Positions 8,069 to 16,780 of a stretch of 45,334 nucleotides of DNA are shown one piece after another; the stretch's first letter is position 1; each line of letters starts with the position of its first letter. Below the pieces are notes generated by a model. That model saw only the letters and a program-made list of their open reading frames with translations, had not been told where the DNA came from and made no database searches. This DNA is from Hyphomicrobiales bacterium (GTDB taxonomy: Bacteria; Pseudomonadota; Alphaproteobacteria; Rhizobiales; Xanthobacteraceae). The DNA lies in contig JAJPKK010000284.1 in the NCBI GenBank assembly GCA_021323775.1, positions 1-45,334 of the forward strand, read 5' to 3'. A program made the position numbers and the translations under genes.

Positions 8069-9892
8069 ATGCGTCCCAAGCCGCGTTCGCTCCTGCTCAT
8101 CCTGCTCACATCCACGGCGCTTACGACCAGCGCGCTTGTCACCGGCGCGAGCGCGCAGCACCCGCGCTTCGGCGGTGGTGGAGGCGGCGGTGTCGCCGCA
8201 GTTCCGCACGGCGGCGGCGGTTTTGCCGCAGTTCCCCATGGCGGCTTCGCCGCTGCGCCGCACGTCGCCGCGCCGGCTCCGCATTTTGCCGCGCCAAGCG
8301 CGCCGCGCGCGAGCTTTGCCGCTCCGCATGTGACGGCGCCGCATGTGACGGCGCCGCATTTCGCGGCGACGCCGCACTTTGCAGCGCCGTCCCATTATGC
8401 CGCGCCGCACATTGCGCCACACAACTTTTCGGCAGCGCGCAATGCTGCGCGGCTGGCAGCACCGAATCGATTTGCCGCGCATCACATCTCCGCTCCCCGG
8501 CCGAGCGTCGCTGCTGCGCGGCACATTGCGCCGGGCGCAGCGAGCAGGCTCGCCCGGCACAACCTGGCGCCGCGCGGCCCGAGCGAACTCGCGCGGCACA
8601 ATCCTGCGCCGCATAATCTCGCGCCGCGGCTCAGCCGTAACGTTCCGGCGACCTCGGCTGCCAGGCGGGTGACGACTCCTGCCGCCGGCGCGATGGCCAA
8701 TCAGGCGACCGCCAATCGGGCACGCGAACTCACGCTCAACACGCCGCAAATGAAGCACCTGCAGATGCATTACACCGGTGGCTCGCCGATCTTGCGCAAC
8801 ACGACGCTCGCAAGTCGATCGTCGCACGATCCCGCCGCGCGCGCTTTGTCGCAGTCGACCTTTCGCGGCAATTTTGCGCAGTCCAATTGGGGGCACGATT
8901 GGGGTTGGCGACACCATCACCATCATCCCGTCGTCGGCTTCGTGCTCGGCTTCGTCGGGCCCGTATTCTGGCCGTACGCCTATGCTGACTGTATTGACTA
9001 CATTTTCTGGCCCTATGCCTACGACACGTTCTGGCCCTATGCGTTCGACGATGTGTTCGAGGGCATCTATGGCGCCTACGCGCCCGAATATTATGCGCCC
9101 GAAGACACCTATGCCTATGCCGGCGGGCAGGCATCGAGCGCAGCTTACGCCGCTGCGACGGAAATCTCGCGTTACCCCTCAGCGACGGGAGTCTCGCCGC
9201 CATCGGCTGCCTTGCCGGGCGGCTCGCAAATTTGCTCCGGTCAAGCGCAAGGATTGACAGACTTTCCGATCGAGCGCATCGCGCAGCAGGTCAGTCCCGA
9301 TCAGCACCAGCGGTCTTTGCTCGACGATCTAAAGGCGGCGACCGCGAGGGCGGTGAGCATTCTCCAGGCGGCCTGCCCGAACGAACTGCCGAGCACGCCG
9401 ACGGGCCGGGTCGCCGCCATGCGCCACAGAGTCGAGGCGATGCTGCAGGCTGTGCAAGTGGTCCGGCCGGCGCTCGATGCGTTCTACAGCGCTCTGAGCG
9501 ACGAGCAGAAGGAACGGTTCAATGCGCTCGACGAAGATATCAACGCAGCCGGCCACGAGATCGATGTCGGCGGGTTGTGCGCGCGGGCGGCCGGCCGCGG
9601 CACGGGCCTCCCGGTTGGCCGGCTGGAGCATTCGCTGCAACTGAGCGCGCGTCAGGACCGTGCGCTGAAGGATCTCGATGCCGCGTCGGCGCAAGCGGCA
9701 GACATTCTCAAGGGAAGCTGCCAGCCGGGTCGGACCCTGACGCCGACTGGGCGCCTGGCCGCGATGGAAGATCGCCTCAATTCCATGCTGCAGGCGATCA
9801 ACACGGTGGAGCCCGCGCTGGTGAGGTTCTATGACTCGCTGGACGACGAGCAGAAAGCACGGTTCGATCGCCTCAATATACGTCCGGCATGA
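8069..9892 (+). CDS. Secreted protein with His/Ala/Pro repeats and two LTXXQ (Spy/CpxP-like) domains
   Basis: This 607-residue protein starts with a signal peptide (MRPKPRSLLLILLTSTALTT, cleavage near GASAQ). Residues about 32-200 are low-complexity Ala/His/Pro/Phe with repeated APHFAA and APHVTAP units; then comes WGHDWGWRHHHHHP and an aromatic block with three FWPYAY/FWPYAF repeats near residues 300-330. The C-terminal third has two homologous helical domains (about 389-491 and 504-604), each with a cysteine start, a TPTGR(V/L)AAM motif and an SDEQKERFNAL or DDEQKARFDRL end, the signature of LTXXQ/Spy-type periplasmic chaperones. The histidine-rich part could bind metal. ATG 8069 is preferred over 8039 because it opens directly into the signal peptide. 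Confidence 0.82.
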   Translation: MRPKPRSLLLILLTSTALTTSALVTGASAQHPRFGGGGGGGVAAVPHGGGGFAAVPHGGFAAAPHVAAPAPHFAAPSAPRASFAAPHVTAPHVTAPHFAATPHFAAPSHYAAPHIAPHNFSAARNAARLAAPNRFAAHHISAPRPSVAAARHIAPGAASRLARHNLAPRGPSELARHNPAPHNLAPRLSRNVPATSAARRVTTPAAGAMANQATANRARELTLNTPQMKHLQMHYTGGSPILRNTTLASRSSHDPAARALSQSTFRGNFAQSNWGHDWGWRHHHHHPVVGFVLGFVGPVFWPYAYADCIDYIFWPYAYDTFWPYAFDDVFEGIYGAYAPEYYAPEDTYAYAGGQASSAAYAAATEISRYPSATGVSPPSAALPGGSQICSGQAQGLTDFPIERIAQQVSPDQHQRSLLDDLKAATARAVSILQAACPNELPSTPTGRVAAMRHRVEAMLQAVQVVRPALDAFYSALSDEQKERFNALDEDINAAGHEIDVGGLCARAAGRGTGLPVGRLEHSLQLSARQDRALKDLDAASAQAADILKGSCQPGRTLTPTGRLAAMEDRLNSMLQAINTVEPALVRFYDSLDDEQKARFDRLNIRPA

Positions 9893-10031
9893 GGGCTTTG
9901 TCGGCGCATTGCCGCGCAACTGCGTCGCGGCGGCGTGTCGGTGCGCTCCATACCCTTAACCTTAAGCATGCTTCGCGCCGCGACGGGATGCATCGTGCCG
10001 TTGATGCGGTGCTTCTCCTGAAAGTGCGCAT

Positions 10032-11030
10032 CTAGTGATAGCCTGCCCCGGCGCGCACCTTGCCGCGGAAGACCCAGTATGACCACGCCGTGTACATCAG
10101 AATGATCGGCAGCAGGAACAGCGTGCCGATCAGCAGGAATGCTTGCGTGCTCTGCGAGGAGGCCGCCTGCCACAGGGTGTAGTGAAACGGCACTATCATG
10201 GGCCAAAGGCTGATCGCGATGCCGATGAACGACAAAAGAAACAGCCCGATGCCGCAAAGAAACGGCGTCAGCTCCTGGCGGTGTGTCAGCGCATACCATG
10301 CGCCGAGGGCAATCAAAGCAGTGATGATCGGCACGGGAGACAGGAAAACGATGTTCGGCCAAGTGAACCAGCGCCGCGCGATGTCGGCATTGGCGAGCGG
10401 GGTCCAGATACTGACCGCCAGAATCGCGATCAGAACCGCGACCAAACACACACGGCCGGCGCGCCGCGCCCAGTCCTGCAGGTCGCCCTCGGTCTTGAGG
10501 ATCAGCCAGCCGGCGCCGAGCAGGGCATAGCCAAAGATCAGCGCCACGCCGATAAAGAGCGCGAACGGACTCACCCAATCAAACGAAGTTCCGGCGAACT
10601 GCCTGCCGTCCACCTTAAAGCCCTGGATGAACGTGCCGAGGACAACACCTTGGGCGAAAGTGGCGACAATCGAGCCGCCGCAGAATGCGCGATCCCAAAA
10701 ATTTCGCACAGCCGGATGCTTAAATCGAAATTCAAAAGCAACGCCGCGAAACACCAGCGCCAGCAGCATGATCAGAATCGGAAAGTAAACCGCCGGAATG
10801 ATGATCGCGAAAGCGAGCGGAAAGGCGGCCAGCAGGCCGAGCCCACCGAATACAAGCCAGGTCTCGTTACCGTCCCAGATCGGCGCGATCGCGTTCATGA
10901 CAATGGCGCGATCGCCCGGCGCAAGCCCATAAAGTATGCCGACGCCGAGATCGAAACCGTCGAACACGACATAGTAGAACACCGCAAGCCCGAGCAGAAC
11001 TGTCCACAACGGCACGAGATCGAGCACCAT
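10032..11030 (-). CDS. cydB: Cytochrome bd-type quinol oxidase subunit II
   Basis: A 332-residue, roughly eight-helix inner-membrane protein of the CydB/CioB family. The start LWTVLLGLAVFYYVVFDGFD, then LGVG and IWDGNETWLVFGG, is diagnostic. Subunit II pairs with CydA to form the quinol oxidase that reduces oxygen to water without pumping protons and supports respiration at low oxygen or with cyanide. It lies 12 bp downstream of cydA on the same strand, so they are one operon. I looked for a CydX-like small ORF between the stop and 9893 and found none. It is convergent with the LTXXQ gene. Confidence 0.95.
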   Translation of the reverse strand: MVLDLVPLWTVLLGLAVFYYVVFDGFDLGVGILYGLAPGDRAIVMNAIAPIWDGNETWLVFGGLGLLAAFPLAFAIIIPAVYFPILIMLLALVFRGVAFEFRFKHPAVRNFWDRAFCGGSIVATFAQGVVLGTFIQGFKVDGRQFAGTSFDWVSPFALFIGVALIFGYALLGAGWLILKTEGDLQDWARRAGRVCLVAVLIAILAVSIWTPLANADIARRWFTWPNIVFLSPVPIITALIALGAWYALTHRQELTPFLCGIGLFLLSFIGIAISLWPMIVPFHYTLWQAASSQSTQAFLLIGTLFLLPIILMYTAWSYWVFRGKVRAGAGYH

Positions 11031-11042
11031 CGCAGTTGCCTC

Positions 11043-12437
11043 TCAGCGGTCGACGCCGGCGCGCGCCGCATCCTCGAACGGGCGATTGGGCCGGCCGCTC
11101 TCGATCGCTTCGGCTTCCGCCTCGACCTGTTGCGGCCCGCGGCGTACCAGTCCGGCCATGAAGGCGATGCCGGTCGGGAACATGATCAAATAGACCAGCA
11201 CATAGAGCGCCAGCGAGGCGATCACGTCGCCGCCGGTGAGCGACGGCGAAACCGAATCGGCTGTGCGCAGCAGGCCGTATACGGTCCACGGCTGTCGCCC
11301 AACCTCGGTCGTGATCCAGCCGGCCAGCACGGCGATGAATCCGAGCGGCGCGACCCATTGGCACAGGCGCAGAAACCAGATCGATTGCCACAAGCGCCCG
11401 CGCAGCCGCAGGATCTGTCCGGCAACGACGACGATCAGCATGATGATGCCGATGCCGACCATGACGCGGAAGGCAAAGAACGGCGGCCCCACCGGCGGTC
11501 GCTGATCCGGCGGCCATTCCTTGAGGCCTTTGATCGCGCCGGTCCACGAATGGGTGAGAATGAGGCTGCCGAGATCCGGAATCTCGATCGCGTCGCGCAT
11601 GGTTGCCGCGGCATCGTCGGGAATTCCGAACAGCGTCAGCGGCGTCGGCTGCACGGTATCGTAGCGGCCCTCGATGGCGGCGACCTTGGCGGGCTGGTAT
11701 TCGAGCGTATTGAGCCCATGCTGATCGCCCAGAAACATCTGCAGCGGCACAATGATGATGAGCAGGTCAAGCGCCATCCGCATCATCGTGCGCGCTTCCG
11801 CGGCGGCGCGGTCGCGACGCAGAAGCCAGGCGCCCACGCCCATCACCACGAAAGCGGTCGTGATATAGAACGCCGTGACGTTGTGCAGCAGCCGATAGGG
11901 GAACGACGGATTGAAGATGATGGCGATCCAGTCGACCGGCTGAAAGCGACCGTCGACGATCTTGTAGCCTTGCGGCGTCTGCATCCATGAGTTTGTCGCC
12001 AGGATCCAGAACGATGAAAACAGTGTTCCGGCGGCGACCATGAGAGCGGCAAAGAAATGCGCCCAGGTCGGCACGAGCCGGCGTCCAAACAGCAGCACGC
12101 CCAGAAACGACGCTTCCAGGAAAAAAGCCATCAGTCCTTCATAGGCCATCAGGGGCGACAGCACATCGGCGGTCGCATCGGTGAAGCGGCTCCAGTTGGT
12201 GCCGAACTGGAATGGCATGATAATGCCCGACACCACGCCCATGCCGAACGAGACGGCAAAAATCTTGGTCCAAAAGCCGGATATGCGGAACCAGATTTCA
12301 CGGCCGGTGAAGAAGTAAAGACCTTCGAGCACGGCGATATACGACGCCAGCCCTACGGTGAATGCCGGCAGCAAGATGTGCCACGCAATCACCCAAGCCC
12401 ACTGCAATCGCGACAGCAAAACTGGATCGAGCATCAT
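11043..12437 (-). CDS. cydA: Cytochrome bd-type quinol oxidase subunit I
   Basis: A 464-residue haem-bearing subunit of the bd oxidase. The haem-ligand histidine is in IAWHILLP (residue 20) and a second in LLHNVTAFY (near 185). SFGMGVVSG, MPFQFGTNW and FLEASFLGVLLFG are typical of the family. The quinol-binding loop after FLGDQHGLNTLEYQPAK is short, as in the cyanide-insensitive oxidase (CioA) branch rather than E. coli CydA, so resistance to cyanide is a reasonable inference. Start is one of two consecutive ATGs (12437 or 12434). First gene of cydAB; the 451-bp gap upstream holds its promoter. Confidence 0.95.
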   Translation of the reverse strand: MMLDPVLLSRLQWAWVIAWHILLPAFTVGLASYIAVLEGLYFFTGREIWFRISGFWTKIFAVSFGMGVVSGIIMPFQFGTNWSRFTDATADVLSPLMAYEGLMAFFLEASFLGVLLFGRRLVPTWAHFFAALMVAAGTLFSSFWILATNSWMQTPQGYKIVDGRFQPVDWIAIIFNPSFPYRLLHNVTAFYITTAFVVMGVGAWLLRRDRAAAEARTMMRMALDLLIIIVPLQMFLGDQHGLNTLEYQPAKVAAIEGRYDTVQPTPLTLFGIPDDAAATMRDAIEIPDLGSLILTHSWTGAIKGLKEWPPDQRPPVGPPFFAFRVMVGIGIIMLIVVVAGQILRLRGRLWQSIWFLRLCQWVAPLGFIAVLAGWITTEVGRQPWTVYGLLRTADSVSPSLTGGDVIASLALYVLVYLIMFPTGIAFMAGLVRRGPQQVEAEAEAIESGRPNRPFEDAARAGVDR

Positions 12438-12888
12438 TAAGCTTCGAGACTCAAATCAAAGCGTGCGTGCAATAGCTTCTCGAAACACTTATCACCTGTT
12501 TGCGTTCGCGGGAATAGCATTCGCATCAAGGTGGAACGCGCATGGGGGGCGTCCGCACGCATCCGCCGTTGTGCTGCCGCGGATTTCAAATGTTCTGCGC
12601 GCCGCGCCGCGACCGCGACCCCGGCGTTTCCCATTGATCACCATTGCTTCTTGCGGCACGTCATGCTCGCGCTTCGCTTCATTCGGAGTGTGCCAATTGA
12701 GACACATGCAAGCGAAGAATTGTGAGAGGGCAGCGCTCGCTGCCTCGCACTTTCCATGGTTTCAACATTCGCTTTGCGTAATTCGGCCCCGAGTTCCGGC
12801 TTGCATAGCGCTTGGGCGGTTTCGGGCGGGCGATTGCGCCGCCGCAGCCTTGCTCAGCCAAAATGGACGGACAGCCAAAGAGGTGCCC
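12438..12888. other. 451-bp divergent intergenic region upstream of cydAB
   Basis: No gene is recognised. The stretch must hold the cydAB promoter (leftward) and one for the gene at 12889. It contains the near-perfect dyad at 12688-12705 and a bulged hairpin at about 12725-12745 (GAGGGCAGCG, then CGCTGCCTC). A half-matching FNR/FixK-like sequence occurs near 12634 but only one arm fits. Confidence 0.5.
12688..12705. promoter_or_regulatory. Operator-like dyad GTGT-N2-CAATTG-N2-ACAC
   Basis: GTGTGCCAATTGAGACAC is symmetric at 14 of 18 positions around a CAATTG core: outer arms GTGT and ACAC are exact complements. It lies in the region between divergent cydA and the coiled-coil gene, about 250 bp from cydA and 180 bp from 12889. 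It has the size and symmetry of a dimeric regulator site; no regulator gene is adjacent. Confidence 0.4.
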
Positions 12889-13554
12889 ATGCGTTTGTCG
12901 GAAAGGTTGAACCAGCGTGAACGCGATGCCGGGCCGCGCGATCTCGATGCCGAACGCTATTCATCCGATCCGCTTCTGTTCAGCCAAGAAACCGGCATGT
13001 CCGCGGCGGAGACTCATTATTATCCCGACTCGCCGCCGATGCAGCCGCCGCCCTTTGCGTCCGCGCGCCACGCGGCTTTCAAGAGCAGTCCGATTGCCCG
13101 CAAGAAGCCATCCCTCGGCAAGCGGCTGTTCCGCGCGGTCGCCCGGTTTGTCGTTGCCGTTGCAATCGGGGCGGGCGGCACTCTCGCCTGGCAATCCTAT
13201 GGCAACGAGGCCATGGACATCATCACGATATGGGCGCCCGCGCTCGGCCCGTGGCTGCCGCCCGCGACCGCGAGTTCGTCCGCGCCGAGCCCCACGCTCG
13301 CGGACGTGGTGGAGCAGATTAAACCGATGTCGGTCGACCTCGCGATCGTGCGCAGGAGCCTCGAGCAACTCGCCAAAAATCAGGAGCAGCTCGCCGCCAA
13401 GCAGGATCAGACCGCACAGGCCGTTGCCGCGTTCCAGCAGGCGGCGCAGGACATCAGACAACAGACCTCATCCCTGCCGCTGTCGCAGCCGTCGCACGTC
13501 GCCCCGCACAAACCCGCGCCAACTGCGCCGCCGCCGCTGCAGCCTTTGCACTGA
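12889..13554 (+). CDS. Single-TM protein with periplasmic coiled-coil
   Basis: The 221-residue protein has a charged cytoplasmic N terminus (about 1-75), one membrane helix (about 82-100; FVVAVAIGAGGTLAW), a conserved-looking block WQSYGNEAMDIITIWAPAL, then a coiled-coil (about 142-195; VEQIKPMSVDLAIVRRSLEQ and QAAAQD-type heptads) and a Pro-rich tail. This layout recurs as a hypothetical family in Bradyrhizobium-type genomes; no function is known to me. ATG 12889 follows AAAGAGGTGCCC. The open frame extends about 530 bp further upstream but without coding character. It is convergent with the solute-binding gene at 13590. Confidence 0.75.
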   Translation: MRLSERLNQRERDAGPRDLDAERYSSDPLLFSQETGMSAAETHYYPDSPPMQPPPFASARHAAFKSSPIARKKPSLGKRLFRAVARFVVAVAIGAGGTLAWQSYGNEAMDIITIWAPALGPWLPPATASSSAPSPTLADVVEQIKPMSVDLAIVRRSLEQLAKNQEQLAAKQDQTAQAVAAFQQAAQDIRQQTSSLPLSQPSHVAPHKPAPTAPPPLQPLH

Positions 13555-13589
13555 TGTGTTGGGCGCGCGAGCGGTAAAGCAAGGCGACC

Positions 13590-14870
13590 TTACGCCTTGG
13601 TCTTCGCCGCGGCATAGGGCCAGATCACGTCCCCAGTCTTCAGGTCGGGCGGAGTGAGCACGGTCTGGTAGCTCATGCCCCGCCACACATCGAGGCCGGC
13701 GCCCGCCTTGATGTCGTGATACTGGACCTGCAGCATGCGCGACTTCACGAACTCACCATCTTTATTGTAGGCGATGTCGCCCATGATGGTCGGCATCGTA
13801 TGGCTGTGCAGATATTTCGCGATCTTGTCGTCGTCGAGGCTTTTGGTGCCCTCGATCGCATCGGCCAGGACCTGCAGATAGGCATAGCCCCAGGTGCCCA
13901 GATAGTAGCCGAGCGGATCGACGCCTTGGGCGGGGGCCCGTGCCTGGTACTCGGCGAGAAATTTCTGCACAGCCGGCGTAAGCAGCTTCGGTTCCGGCAC
14001 CCAGGTCTCATAGTTGACGATGCCGTTAAGCAGCGGACCCAGCTGCTGCTTGATCGACGTCGTCTGCAGGCCGACCATGCCGCCGCCGAGCATTTTCGGC
14101 GTGTAGTCGGCCTCGTTGACGGCCCTCACCATGCCGACAGAATCGAGCGGGTAGGAGCAAATCAGAGCGAGATCCGCATTGCTCGACTGCATGGCCGAGA
14201 CGATCGGCGTGAAATCGGTCGTCGACGGCGGATAGCTGCGGTCATAGACGAATTTGAAGCCATATTTCTTGGCATTGATCCGCGCGCCCTCGGCGGCGTT
14301 GTGCGAGAATTCAAGGTCGGCCCAAGCCATGGCGACAGTGCTGGGCTTGGGATTCTGCGCCGCGGCGACCTGAAAGAAGCCTTCAGTGAAGGCCGGCTTG
14401 GTATCGGGGCCGGACGGCAACATGGCAAAGTAGCGCGGGTAGTGGAACGCGCTGTTGACCGCAAGCGCAAACAGCGAAATGAAGACTTTGCCCCGCTCGA
14501 TGATCACCGGCATTGCCGGTGCCGCCTGTGCAGTCGCGTAGGGGCCCACGACGAGGTCGCATTTGTCCACGTCGAGCAGCTTCGTGTATATGCCGGGCTC
14601 GTTCTGGGGCCTGGACTGATCGTCGTAGTAGATGATCTTGACCGGACGCCCGAGCAGGCCGCCATTCTTGTTGGTCTGTTCTTCCCAGATTTGCGCGCCG
14701 AGCAGAGCCTGCTTGCCGTTGGGCGACAGCGGACCGGTGAGCGCCATGGCAAAGCCGATCTTGATCGGCGGCCCGCTTTGCGAAAATGCGGGCGTCGCAA
14801 CGAGAGCCGGCGAAAGCAGCGCGGCGCCGATGCCGGCATTCACGCCGCGGCGCGTGATCTTTTTGCTCAT
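13590..14870 (-). CDS. Branched-chain-type ABC transporter solute-binding protein, Tat signal
   Basis: A 426-residue periplasmic binding protein of the LivJ/LivK/AmiC type. The leader (MSKKITRRGVNAGIGAALL) carries a twin-arginine motif. The mature protein begins PIKIGFAMALTGPLSPNGKQ, with KIIYYDDQSRP and LVVGPYATAQA marking the first lobe, and a long second lobe ending in GDVIWPYA. ATG 14870 follows GGAGG at good spacing. It lies 45 bp downstream of a second solute-binding gene on the same strand, and neither has its own permease nearby; the only set in the window is livGFHM on the other strand. Ligand unknown: amino acids, amides, urea or aromatic acids are all bound by relatives. Confidence 0.9.
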   Translation of the reverse strand: MSKKITRRGVNAGIGAALLSPALVATPAFSQSGPPIKIGFAMALTGPLSPNGKQALLGAQIWEEQTNKNGGLLGRPVKIIYYDDQSRPQNEPGIYTKLLDVDKCDLVVGPYATAQAAPAMPVIIERGKVFISLFALAVNSAFHYPRYFAMLPSGPDTKPAFTEGFFQVAAAQNPKPSTVAMAWADLEFSHNAAEGARINAKKYGFKFVYDRSYPPSTTDFTPIVSAMQSSNADLALICSYPLDSVGMVRAVNEADYTPKMLGGGMVGLQTTSIKQQLGPLLNGIVNYETWVPEPKLLTPAVQKFLAEYQARAPAQGVDPLGYYLGTWGYAYLQVLADAIEGTKSLDDDKIAKYLHSHTMPTIMGDIAYNKDGEFVKSRMLQVQYHDIKAGAGLDVWRGMSYQTVLTPPDLKTGDVIWPYAAAKTKA

Positions 14871-14915
14871 GTGGTTTCCTCCAGAAGGCTTCTTCGCCCC
14901 CTTGGTGACTTTCAC

Positions 14916-16196
14916 TCACGTCGTCTGGCACTTGGTCAAAGGCGGATAGCTGCGCGAATAAACCGGGCGTGAGAGATATTCATTCTCCGGCCAGATCCAG
15001 AACTGGCTGACATTTTCGTAGGTCTTGACAGTCTTGTTCCAGAGCTTGAGCCCATATTTGGCGCCTTCGGTGCCAAGGCGCCGGATGTAGATGGTGCCGA
15101 CCACATTGCCGAGATGATCGAACTTGATCGGTCCACGCGGCGTATCGGTCAAATTCACCGCCTTCAACGCCGTCATGAATTTCGAGCGGTCGCTGGGATC
15201 GCCGCCCACCGCTTTGAGCCCCGCATCGGCGACCTCGCAATTGACATAGAGGCCGGCGGCATAGAAGCCCGGGATCGAGTCGTAGTTCTTGAGCATTTCA
15301 TCGACAAAGCGCTGGTTGCTCTCGTTAGCCAGATCCAGCGTATAGGGGCTTGCCGAAATGAGCCCAACCGCCTCCTCGCCAAAACTCTTGAGCAAGGCGT
15401 CGTCACCGCCGGTCTCGCCGGTGACCACCGGATATTGCAGCCCCGCATTGTGGTACTGCTTCATGAAGCGCAGCGGATTCGACCCGGCAAAACCCTGGCA
15501 GACACCGTCGCAATTGCTGATCTGCGCGATATAGGGCGTGTAGTCGGGCGTGACGATCGGCGTCCACAATTTGTCGACGATACAGCCGCCGTCCTGCTGG
15601 AAGGCTTCTTGGAAGCCGCCCATCTGCTCGTAGCCAAAGGCGAAGTCCTCGACGATGGTGACCACGCGCTTGAGTTTCATCTCGGTCGCCGCATGGTGGC
15701 CAAGCGGCTGCGTAGCCTGCGACGAGGTCGCCGATGCGCGCAGCAGATATGGATTCGGCTTGCGCTGGGTCAGATCCTGCGCCGCGGCGAGGCTGAGCGT
15801 CGGCAGCTTTTGCTCAATAATGTAGTCGCTGATGGCATAGAGCTCGAAGCTGGCGAGCGGGCCAAGGATGAGATCGACGCCGTCGCGCTCGACCAGCTCC
15901 TGCGCTTTGGTCTTGGCGCCGGCGGGATTGCCGCCGGTGTCGGCCGACACCAGGTCCACCTTGCGCCCGCCCATCATATAGTTCTTCTCTTTGAGATAGG
16001 TGACGACGCCTTGCTCCATCTGGATGCCGCCCTCGGCGAGCGGCCCCGTCTTCACCGTGAGCAGACCGAGCTTGAACGGCGCAGCCTGGGCGATGGCCGG
16101 CGCGGGAAACGGGCTCAAGGCGGCGGCTGCGCCGGCGCCGGCTCCGGTCAACAGCGCGCGGCGGGTGACCTTGCGAGGCGTCAGCTTGCGTGACAT
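14916..16196 (-). CDS. Branched-chain-type ABC transporter solute-binding protein, Tat signal
   Basis: Another LivK-type binding protein (426 residues), only distantly similar to its downstream neighbour. The leader MSRKLTPRKVTRRALLTGAG holds a TRRALL twin-arginine motif followed by an Ala-rich stretch ending APAIAQ. The mature part starts PFKLGLLTVKTGPLAEGG, and includes LVSADTGGNPAGAKTKAQEL, DLILGPLASFE and a C-terminal FWIWPENEYL. Start is ATG 16196 behind AGAAGGGAGAAAA. It is the first gene of a two-gene unit and is separated from the esterase by a 584-bp divergent gap. Relatives are common in aromatic-compound uptake, but the ligand cannot be read here. Confidence 0.9.
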   Translation of the reverse strand: MSRKLTPRKVTRRALLTGAGAGAAAALSPFPAPAIAQAAPFKLGLLTVKTGPLAEGGIQMEQGVVTYLKEKNYMMGGRKVDLVSADTGGNPAGAKTKAQELVERDGVDLILGPLASFELYAISDYIIEQKLPTLSLAAAQDLTQRKPNPYLLRASATSSQATQPLGHHAATEMKLKRVVTIVEDFAFGYEQMGGFQEAFQQDGGCIVDKLWTPIVTPDYTPYIAQISNCDGVCQGFAGSNPLRFMKQYHNAGLQYPVVTGETGGDDALLKSFGEEAVGLISASPYTLDLANESNQRFVDEMLKNYDSIPGFYAAGLYVNCEVADAGLKAVGGDPSDRSKFMTALKAVNLTDTPRGPIKFDHLGNVVGTIYIRRLGTEGAKYGLKLWNKTVKTYENVSQFWIWPENEYLSRPVYSRSYPPLTKCQTT

Positions 16197-16780
16197 TTTT
16201 TTCTCCCTTCTGGTGCTGCGGCGACATGCAATCAAGAACCTGAAAGCACATGCCTCATGCGGAGGCGGTCAATTGCGAGACTCGCTGTTATCCCGCCGCG
16301 AGGGACGGCATCAGGCCTTGAGAGCGATGATGCCGGCGCGATGGTTCGCGTGAAGCGGCGCGGGCGCAACGTCGCTTATCAACGTCATCGGCTCGGAGGC
16401 CGCATTTTCATTGTCGTCGCGCACGAAGAGGTACGGCAAAGCGCGAAGAGCACGCGGCGTTTCCTGCAGCATCGCAGCCACCGCTTTTTGGGATAAGGCA
16501 AAGGTAGAATGTGATTGACGGCGATTTGTTCCTGCTTGGCGGGGGCTACAGCGCGCCTTCCTTTGAAGCCCAGAGTGCGTCAAAGTGCCACCCTCCGCCA
16601 CGTTAGGCACCGAGAGGGCAACCGCATGAGCGAGCGCGCTTTCGCAAGGTTGTCATTTGCGATCAGCGTCAGCGCCTGATTGAATTTGCTTCGAGGCCGG
16701 CCCATCGCGTTCGCTCATGCTTGCATGTTGGGCAGCCGGTGTTGAACACATGCCGGTGTTCAACAATGAAGGAGTCTTCG
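16197..16780. other. 584-bp divergent intergenic region
   Basis: No gene is recognised with confidence. On the minus strand an open stretch (16311 to about 16500) translates plausibly (ALSQKAVAAMLQETPRALRA and LPYLFVRDDNENAASEPMTL) but lacks a good start and family match, so it may be a short unknown gene or a relic. The perfect inverted repeat at 16740-16765 is the clearest signal and abuts the esterase start. Confidence 0.4.
16740..16765. promoter_or_regulatory. Perfect 10-bp inverted repeat at the esterase start
   Basis: TGTTGAACAC (16740-16749) and GTGTTCAACA (16756-16765) are exact reverse complements separated by ATGCCG. The site ends 15 bp before the GTG start at 16781 and just before its GGAG ribosome-binding site (16771-16774). 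It could be an operator for a TetR/LuxR/GntR-like dimer, or an RNA hairpin in the leader masking translation. Confidence 0.65.

Noticed and set aside
9893-10031. CydX/CydY small subunit after cydB
   Set aside because: Short readings on that strand lack a membrane helix.
10143-11990. 615-residue plus-strand open frame across cydBA
   Set aside because: Antisense shadow of two confident membrane-protein genes, composition Gln/Arg/Asp-rich without any family feature.
12632-12647. FNR/FixK box upstream of cydA
   Set aside because: TTGATCACCATTGC matches only the left arm of TTGAT-N4-ATCAA.
12358-12888. N-terminal extension of the coiled-coil protein
   Set aside because: The frame is open but has intergenic composition; the Shine-Dalgarno before ATG 12889 is good.
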